Below, piece after piece: positions 56,946 to 64,000 of a stretch of DNA of 64,000 bases. Source of the DNA: Romanomermis culicivorax (Eukaryota; Nematoda; Enoplea; Mermithida; Mermithidae); NCBI GenBank assembly GCA_963922205.1, contig CAWUHX010000016.1, forward strand, positions 434,001-498,000, written 5' to 3'. The translations under genes and the position numbers were made by a program. The notes below the pieces were generated by a model, which did no database searches, had not been told where the DNA came from, and was given only the letters and a program-made list of their open reading frames with translations. How positions within the stretch are numbered: the stretch's first letter is position 1; the number at the start of each line of letters is the position of its first letter.

Positions 56946-57713
56946 CTAGTTTCAAAAATTTTAATCATTTGATGTGCCACCTGTCACATTTTACGCCATG
57001 TCACGTGTATGACATGTGGATTCGGGAGAGCTGGGGAGGTTTGGGTATCTCATCAGGTAATACCGTGTTTTAGACGTCACATTGATGGTGAACCATATCA
57101 GATTGATCCTATTACAGTGAGTAATAGGCTGTGACTCCTGATGGATACTGGCATTTTCCCCAGGCTTCCCTGGTTGGCGTTGGGGCCTAACCTGGCGAAT
57201 GGTGGCTATAGAGAGGTCTATAGTTGGTTCTCTGGTGTTGTCCTTGGGGTCTTGCTGTAGGGTAATGGACAACGCTGCCAGGCTAGGTGCGACAATCCCA
57301 GAGTCCTACTCAGTGAGAGTGGGGACAGGGTCACCCGTGAAATGACCTAATTTGGGGGACCCGGTTATGAACCAGACAGCCCCTTTTAGCCCGAACCTGA
57401 GAGGTGGAGGCCCTATTTATCTGTGGTAAACCTGGGAAACCAACTTAGGAAGGATTTCCCAACAAATACCCCACAAATAACAATAATCCCCTGAGAAGAC
57501 TCACCTAGTCCTGTTTCTCAAGCGATTCGACGAATCGGGCGGCAAGTCCCTGGATACTTTCGGTCTTCTGGCACTGGAGCGGGGGGATGCGATCCACACG
57601 AGTCCTAGCGGCGAGTGGCGGCGATCGGGATCCGATTCTCCAACGTTTTCTTCACGAACCGGGGCGGTCGGACACCTGGCACTGATGGGCAGCGGGTACT
57701 GTAGACGGGTAAG

Positions 57714-57818
57714 CGGCGGACGCAGTAAAGGGATATAAATTTATGCAAATTTATTGGCAATAAGGCGGCGGATGCACAGGTGTATATAAAATTATGCAAA
57801 TTTAACGAAAGGCGGCGG
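57714..57818. repeat. Two-copy tandem repeat with TATAAA cores in the LTR
   Basis: Two units start with GGCGGA and contain atataaa followed by attatgcaaattta (first unit with tttatgcaaattta); a third GGCGGA follows. The unit is about 54-58 bases. The AT-rich cores could be promoter or polyadenylation elements of the LTR; that role is inferred. Confidence 0.5.
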
Positions 57819-57877
57819 ACGCGGAGTTACAACCGGACGGAAGCTTGGGGAACCCAAGAATGAGCGAAAAACTAGAG

Positions 57878-57903
57878 AAACATGTCCTTTTAAGGACATG
57901 TTT
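57878..57903. repeat. Near-perfect 26-bp palindrome in the LTR
   Basis: Arms aaacatgtcctt and aaggacatgttt around a 2-base centre. It could form a short hairpin in the LTR transcript. No function is known. Confidence 0.6.
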
Positions 57904-58395
57904 GGCTACAGCTGCAGCTTGGGCGGAGTTTCTCGACGTCCAAGCTAACTTCTGCAGCTAGACGCGATGCAGAAGATGCCTATGAGCACATAGACATTTT
58001 TCGTTCACATGCGTTTAGCACTGAGGCCGACTGCAGTGCCTATGCTAAGCATATGAACATCTTTAGCTAAACTTCTTAGCTAGTCATTTTTGCGTAACAA
58101 AAACGACACTAATTTTTGGTGATAAGAGGTGCATGAATGCACCAAAAATAGCCATGTGCTCGTGGAGCACGACTGGCGGAAGTTTTTAGCTAAAGGGCCT
58201 ACTGTAGCCCGTGCTCATAAAGAAATAAAAATACAACGAAACGAAACATAGAAATGCATGAAAACATAAAAACGAACACAAAAATGCATGTGTAAAAATC
58301 AAATAAACGAAAACATGAATGAGTAATAAACAAATTATGAAGAAAAATAAATTGTTGACATGATCGGAATCACGTGACGTTGGGGAATTGAGCGG

Positions 58396-58926
58396 CACAT
58401 GACACGGCGGTCCTTCGAAAAAGGGCGTCCTCGTTCTTGTGGTGGTTAGTAGTGAGGTTGGTGCGGCGTGTCCGTGGTTGTAGGTCGTTCCAAGGTGCGA
58501 CGGCGAGTGGTCGAGTAGGTCCGTTGAGTTGTTGGCGGATGGAGCCTTCTTTGATCGTAATTCGTTCGACAGTATGGTTACCGGAAATTGTTGATGCGTG
58601 GAGTTGCAGACATTGAATATCCTGTGCGAAAGTCTAGAACACAGAAAAGAAAAAATTTCGGGGGGAGATGTGGGCTATCGCAGAGGATGCGCCCAGTGAG
58701 GTACAGATTTTCGGGTTATCGCAGGGGATGCACCCAGTGAGGTGTAGATTATCGGGTTATCGCAGAGGATGCACCCAGTGAGTTGTAGGCTATCGCGTGG
58801 GGATGCGCCTAAGATGTGACGCTTTGGTTGCTGCACATTCTCTTCTATCCATTAGAATCCAGCATGAATAAGAATGGATACTTCGTGAGGGGCACGGCGG
58901 TCCTTCGAAAAAGGACGTCCTCGTCC
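58396..58926. repeat. Direct repeat of the region next to the LTR, with 41-bp tandem units between
   Basis: The segment with ggcggtccttcgaaaaagg and cgtcctcgt occurs at about 58403-58433 (bordering the LTR) and again at about 58892-58922. Between them, at 58672-58810, are three and a half tandem units starting at 58672, 58713 and 58754 (period 41), then a shorter one at 58788, each with tatcgc and gatgc(g/a)cc. The unit is preceded by a purine tract ggggggagatgtggg in plus orientation. The repeats suggest duplication of the polypurine/LTR-border region. Confidence 0.6.
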
Positions 58927-58960
58927 GTAAGCGGGGACAATGAAGAGAATGCATCTTGAA

Positions 58961-59546
58961 TTAAGGGTCGGGGACCTCTGCATCAAGATGTGGGTCAATC
59001 AAATTCGGTGTAAAGTCCCGGCTTATTGAAGGATACAACAAGGGTGCCGAATCCGTTGCCTGTGAAGTGGGAGGTGTATCTTCTGCTTCACTTGGTGGTT
59101 CAGGGGACATGTAAAGTCGAAGCTGGTTGACATGTACAGTGTCTTCCTGATCCGTCTCGAGACGAAGTGTGACATTGGGATATGCCACACTTGTTACAAG
59201 ATAGGGCTCATCGTAGATGGGCAGCAATTTAGGAGTGAGTCCAGGTTTGCTGGAGGTGCGCAGTTTGAGCACCTGATCCCCTACTTTGATCCCCTACATC
59301 ATGTGCCCTCCGGTCGTAAGACCGTGCATAGGCCTCCTGTGCTTTCTCAATTCGACTCTCGATTAAGGTTAACGCATTCGTGAAATGACGTTTGACCTCC
59401 ATATCATATGAGGAAACATTAATGATATGGGTCGGAGGGTTGAATGAGAGCGCGGCATCAACAGGGAGCATGGGTGTGCGACCGTACATGAGTTCAAAGG
59501 GCGAGTACCCTGTTGACTCATTCATGCTGATATTGACGGCAAACAC
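58961..59546 (-). pseudogene. Gypsy integrase C-terminal region, in two frames
   Basis: The integrase continues in another frame with NESTGYSPFELMYGRTPMLP, a conserved motif after the gypsy integrase core, to about 59290. There the frame returns, giving LLPIYDEPYLVTSVAYPNVT and VHVNQLRLY, a GPY/F-type integrase C-terminus, then a Pro/Ser/acidic tail ending at 58961. The switch coincides with a tandem duplication containing gatcccctac at 59278-59302. No chromodomain is seen. Confidence 0.85.
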
Positions 59547-61348
59547 AGCGTATGGTAGGTGTTCATTGTATGTCCTTGATGGACATACATACGTAGCCGT
59601 GTGGCTGGCGTCTGATTAGCTATTTCCACCTCACCGTTGGTCATCGGATGATAGGCGGTAGAGTGGATCTTCTTCGTTGCGCAGATCGCAGTGATCTCAG
59701 TCATCAGTTTTGATGTGAAATCAGTGCCACGATCTGACTGAAGAATCTGCGGTGCCCCGTGCCGGCAGACAATTTGCGTTACAAACAGCCGGGCTATGGT
59801 GTGCGCAGTGATGTCCGGAGTAGCAAAAGCTTCGACCCATTTCGTAAAGTAGTCGATGAAGACTACGATGAAACGGTTGCCAGCTTCGCTAGTGGTCATT
59901 GGTCCCATGTAGTCGACACCTACCCGATGAAACGGTCCCGTGATGGTGATGGGTTTCAGGGTCGCAGTGGTTTTCTGTCGAGTGGGCTTATTCCGTTGGC
60001 AAAGATCACACCGCTGACAGAAGGATTTGACATCCCGACTGAGGGAAGGCCAGTGGTATCTGCGAGCAATGAGCCGCGCAGTACGTTTAGCACCAAAGTG
60101 TCCAGCTAAGATGTCATCATGATGAGCCCTGATAATGGTAGTAACCATGGATCTGGGTATGACAATCTTATTGGACTCACCTGTCCATTTCTGAAGAATG
60201 TTATCCAACAGATGGTAGCCTCGCACATCATTCTGGTCGCCCAGAGGCTTAAGAGAGCGAATGATGTCGGCTAACTCCGGATCCTCCAGCTGAGCAGCGA
60301 AAAGGTCGGGGTGCTGCGCACCAACCAATATCTCGGCATAAGACTCTGATCGTACCGGGCGCTCCACGCCAACAGTGATCAGTGCTGAATTACTTGAACG
60401 CGCCAGGTGCTGCACACCATCGGTCAAGGTTCTTGATCTCGCCAGGTGCTGCACACCATCAGTGATCATCATAACATGCCCCTCAGGTCTGTAAAGGGGA
60501 GTATCATCAATACTCTGACCGGTGAGGGAGTTAGGATCCGGCAGGCGTGATAATGCATCAGCATTACCATTAGACTGACCTTTTCGCGGCCGAATTGTCA
60601 GTTTGAATTCGGAGAGTCCCCACCGGGCGATCCGAGCAGAGGGGTTAGGCTTCTCCAACACTGCTTTGACCGCGGTATGGTCAGTCTGAACGACCACCTC
60701 GTGCTGGAAGAGGTATGGTCGAAAGTGCTTGACGAAATGGACAACAGCGAGAGTTTCCAGTTCTGTAATGGAATAGTTTTTCTTGGCCGCTGTTAACCCT
60801 CGGCTGGCGTACGCGACAGGATGGTCGTATCCAAATTCCTCTAACTGGCTTAGAACTGCTCCTATCCCCGAAATACTTGCGTCAGTTTGAAGGATAAAGG
60901 ATTTCGAAAAGTCTGGATGGCGCAGGATAGGAGGGTTGGTCAGCAGGCGGCGGAGTTCATCGAACGCCTCCTGCTGAGGTTTTGACCACTGGAAAGTAGT
61001 TTCCTTCCGTAAGAGCTTGGTGAGTGGCTCGCTGAGCCGGGCACAACCAGGGATGAAACGCCTGTAGTAAGACACGAGGCCTAGGAAGGACTTGATGTCT
61101 TTGGCGTTTTGTGGAATGGGTAGATTTTGGACGGCGGCCAGCTTGGCTTGGTCAGGTTCTAGGCCGCTCTGTGAGATGCGATAGCCTAGGTACTCTACCT
61201 CTGAGTGCGAGAATTTGCACTTGCTCAGTCTGAGCTTCATTCCACCCCGGCGAAGACGGGCGAACACATCTGCCAGGCGCTCAAGCATTTGGGTGTGAGA
61301 GTTCCCGAACACCAAAATGTCGTCGAGATAGGTCAGAACCGTGCGCCA
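59522..61348 (-). pseudogene. Gypsy polyprotein, central part: RT C-terminus, RNase H, integrase core
   Basis: Same frame as the preceding block, separated from it only by the in-frame TAA. It begins with the RT catalytic YLDD motif, then the thumb. Counting from 61315, RNase H has TDAS near residue 144, ITELETLAVVHF near 183 and TDHTAV near 211. A spacer with two tandem DGVQHLARS units follows (residues about 286-308). The integrase zinc-binding region has HHDDILAGHFG and CDLCQRNKP. The catalytic triad is D468 (VDYMG), D528 (SDRGTDF) and E564 (GEVEIANQ). The frame shifts near 59540-59585, before the end of the integrase core. Confidence 0.9.
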
Positions 61349-64000
61349 TTAGATTCCAGTAAGGAGGAGGTCCATAAGGCGTTGAAATGTTCCTGGTGCG
61401 TTGCACAGACCGAAAGGCAAATAATTGAATTCGTAAAGTCCAATAGGTGTATTAAATGCCGTCTTTTCCTTATCCACCTCGGCAATCGGGATTGACCAAT
61501 AAGCGTTAGCCTGATCAAGGGTGGTGAAATACTTCATACCCTTAAGTGTGTCGAGGATGTCATCTATCCGTGGGAGAGGGTAGACATCCTTTTTCGTGAC
61601 CTCGTTAAGACCACAAAAATCAACACACATACGATGAGAACAGTTTTTCTTGCGCACCAGGACAGTATTAGTAGCCCATGGCGAGCTCGGCCAAATAATA
61701 CCTTTCTCCTGGAGCGCCTTGACCTCCTGCATGATGAGATCCTTTTCCTTAGGTGAGGACCGGTAAGGGAAATGGCGGACTGGGCGGGCATCGCCCGTGC
61801 TGATTTCGTGCTGGACGAGATCAGTGGAACCTGTGTCCTTTTCATCAAGAGCGTAAAGGTCGGTGTATGCAACCAGTAGATCGAGTAAGGCTGCCCGGTC
61901 CCGAGGGGAGATATCCCGTGAGATTACAGCATTGGCCTCGACCCACTGACGATCGAGGACGGTGTCTGAGTCGACCGGTGATTCCCGTGAGGGCTCACTA
62001 TGCATTTGCACATGACCGATGGTCATGTGTGGGTAGAGAACCATGGAATGAGTATTCGGGTTAACTACTTGAAGTGGTATGTGACTGTTGGTCACGCTAC
62101 TCACACTTCCAGCAAAATATACGTTTCTTTGAGATCCCGTGAGGTGCTTCGGAAAGAAGGCCACCTCAGGTACGTTCGAATAGATTGGTGGTACAGGTAC
62201 AGTGAATCGTGTCAGGGAGCGAGGCTCCAAAATTACCAAGTCCTTCAGGGGCAAGGCGCCACAGGCAGAAGGTGGGCTGTGGATGAGACCGTCAGAGGGG
62301 ATTCTACTTTCCTTGAACTGGAGGAAGGATTTCTCCCAGTTCAAGCTGACACAATTGAACCGGCCGAGGAAGTTTGTTCCAAGGATCAGTTCAGCTGAAC
62401 AGTTCTCCTGTATTTGGACCTGAATCCATTCAGAGACATCAGCCACTGTAACCGTGATGTAGGCTGCTCCTAGCAGTGGGATCGGGGACCCGTTGGCTGC
62501 GATAGGACGAGCCCTGGTTGGTGAAAGTGTCAAGTTGGGCAGCTGGGCCGCTAACTTGTGGTCCAGGAGTGAGAAAACAGCTCCTGTGTCGACCAGTGCC
62601 TTTGCTTCTACCCAGTTGTTGAGGAGAACTTTGATATGGGGTGTCCAAATATCATTTGGGTAAAAAGCAGAGACCACATGACCGGAATTAGGTGTGGTGG
62701 CACCACTAGTGTGTTTGGTCTTACCGGACCGCTTTGGAATCGGCAGTCCCGTATGACGTAGTAGACCTACTAGAGCGTATCCGACGGAGGGTTCCGGGTC
62801 ATCCAGAAGGGTGGACTCATCCTGTACCGTAAGCACATGGTCTGAGTGGTCCCTTGGGCTCTGAGTAGCTCCTAGTGATTCAATCTCGGTGTCTGATAGC
62901 GGTGGCGCGGTTGGCACGGGTGATGCCGGAGCATCTGAATCACTTGGCTCACGGTATCGGCCTTTCTCTAGCGTGACTGGAGAGTTTCCAGGCGGAGGTC
63001 GAGGGCAACCTGACCCGTGCAAGGTCGCTGATTGACAACTTGCCCGTCTGGAAGAAGCCCGGTATCCCCTGGTTGACCCACGTGATGAGGCAACTGAGGA
63101 GGCCCGTGAGTGTGGCTGAGAGATGGACGAAGCCCTGGACCGCGATCGTGATCCCGACCTGTGTGAGCTTCTTGAGAGAGCACGGGTGTTCTCCCACCAG
63201 GGGTCGATCTGGTCAATCTCCGGCCTGGTCAGCAGGAGGGGTAATTCTACCGCGTCCAGCCAACAAACATTACGTTGGCAGTCAAACATAATGTTCTTGA
63301 ACTGTTCTAAGAAGTCCAGTCCGAGTATAAGGTCAACAGGTGCCCAGAAGGGAGACGTAGTCTTGCACACATGGAGATGTATATCGATCCGTGTGTTCGG
63401 CTGGCGGTTTCCGGGCAACATGATTTCATATGGTCCCGAAAGGATGGTATGAACGGCTTTACCATTGATGCTCATCAATGGGTTAAAGATGTGATGTTGC
63501 TGGAACGCCATGACCGCCTTCGGACTTTCTTTAGCCAAGGCCTTATGAAGATGTTGGCTAATGATAGTGCGGGGGCAACTTGTATCAAGGAAAGCAGGAG
63601 TTTCCTTGGCATCCAGCAGCACCACGAAACACGGTGTGATTCGGTCAAGCTTGGAGGGCACATCATTTTGCACGTAGTGAAAACCAATCCAGCCTTGGAC
63701 TTTGCGGTAAAGACCCAACGGGGAGAAACGGCGAACAAACCGGACCTGTTTGTTCCGCAGACGGTAGCTGAGATAATAAGATACACCAAGATAGGCAAGG
63801 TATCCGACACCGATCAGCACCGTCAGGGTAATTAGGATGTTAACGATCAACTGGACCGGCCCGCTCAGGACAGTATGCAAGCCCTGGACGAGGGTGTGTT
63901 GTTGACCCGTAATAACATGGTTTGCTGCCAAACCGACACCTTCCAGAGAGGCCTTGATGTCGGTTCCTACCCCTGCAAAGACCTGATAGATGGCGTCTGG
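61349..64000 (-). pseudogene. Gypsy polyprotein, N-terminal part: membrane segment, two protease-like domains, start of RT
   Basis: The frame is open at the window edge. Counting from the ATG at 63931, residues about 26-52 form a hydrophobic membrane-type segment. The first retropepsin-like domain spans about 95-225 with FLDTS at residue 116 in place of DTG, and LILGLDFL near 201. An SR-rich linker (about 253-303) follows. A second retropepsin-like domain has ALVDTGAVFSLL (Asp at 448) and ELILGTNFLG. The RT then begins with CVDFCGLNEVT, FTTLDQANAYWSIPI (motif A) and LPFGLCNAPGTFQRLMD (motif B). A TAA at 61349-61351 ends it just before the RT catalytic motif. Gag and anything further 5' are not visible. 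Confidence 0.85.

Larger units (their letters stand above)
56982..58404 (-). repeat. Putative 3' LTR of the gypsy element
   Basis: On the minus strand it starts TGTCATGTGCC at 58404 and ends TGACA at 56982, giving a 5-bp terminal inverted repeat TGTCA/TGACA. An alternative end is 56999, which also begins tgtca on the plus strand. The 5' LTR is outside the window, so the LTR pair and the target-site duplication cannot be checked. Inside are two GGCGGA-anchored repeats with TATA-like cores (57714-57818) and a hairpin (57878-57903). Confidence 0.5.
56982..64000 (-). mobile_element. Ty3/gypsy LTR retrotransposon, degenerate, 5' part beyond the window
   Basis: A minus-strand element: protease-like domains, RT, RNase H and integrase in the Ty3/gypsy (Metaviridae) order, then a non-coding 3' region and a putative 3' LTR at 56982-58404. 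Gag and the 5' LTR lie beyond base 64000. The region is markedly more GC-rich than the host DNA. The coding part has an in-frame stop in RT and two frameshifts in the integrase, so this copy is not expected to be autonomous. Confidence 0.9.

Noticed and set aside
1-64000. tRNA, rRNA or CRISPR array
   Set aside because: No cloverleaf with A/B box signals, no rRNA core and no spaced identical repeats were noticed by eye; a tRNA scan would be needed to exclude a tRNA gene.

Overview
This window looks like AT-rich nuclear DNA from an invertebrate animal, probably an ecdysozoan such as a nematode. It has no bacterial operons, its genes are split by short and long introns with AG acceptors and gtaag/gtgag donors, and its introns and intergenic space are packed with hAT-like, mariner, pogo/Tigger and Ty3/gypsy sequences. 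The phylum is an inference; nothing in the window fixes it.

The main gene runs on the minus strand from about 51.3 kb down to 11.5 kb. I assembled 23 exons by hand. Every junction keeps frame and phase (5,191 coding bases, about 1,730 residues), and the protein reads as a PLEKHG4 (puratrophin-1) / ARHGEF40 (Solo) / Quattro-type Rho guanine-nucleotide exchange factor. Its order is: N-terminal homology domain (exons 1-2), acidic and polyQ linker, Sec14-like domain (exons 3-7), spectrin-like helical region (exons 8-14), low-complexity linker (exon 15), DH domain (exons 16-19), PH domain (exons 20-21) and a conserved post-PH tail (exons 22-23). The 3' end is not certain. The start ATG has a splice acceptor 6 bases upstream, so the mRNA is either trans-spliced or has a 5'UTR intron.

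Region by region: 0-9 kb is intergenic and is a mosaic of nested short transposons. 10.1-11.1 kb holds a pogo/Tigger relic with a psq-type HTH. 11.5-51.3 kb is the RhoGEF gene. Its introns carry a plus-strand orphan exon (14.3 kb), a BED-finger hAT relic (19.9-21.0 kb), a large inverted repeat with a hAT element at its centre (25.2-28.6 kb), a mariner relic (29.1-29.6 kb), a MITE (35.5 kb), a 1.7-kb element with 200-bp inverted arms (38.2-39.9 kb), a roughly 97-bp minisatellite (40.1-41.1 kb) and a foldback element (44.0-44.5 kb). 51.4-56.7 kb is mostly unassigned, with one plus-strand orphan exon. One propeller-like exon that resembles part of BBS9 lies at 56.8-56.9 kb.

From 56,982 to the window edge there is a minus-strand Ty3/gypsy element: a putative 1.42-kb 3' LTR, then a degenerate pol (two protease-like domains, RT, RNase H, integrase). 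It is interrupted by one in-frame stop and two frameshifts.

The most interesting new signals are a small MITE family with CATACMTGTA-type termini and five perfect 8-bp target-site duplications, and the retroelement's tandem protease-like domains, the first with an atypical DTS motif and preceded by a membrane segment.
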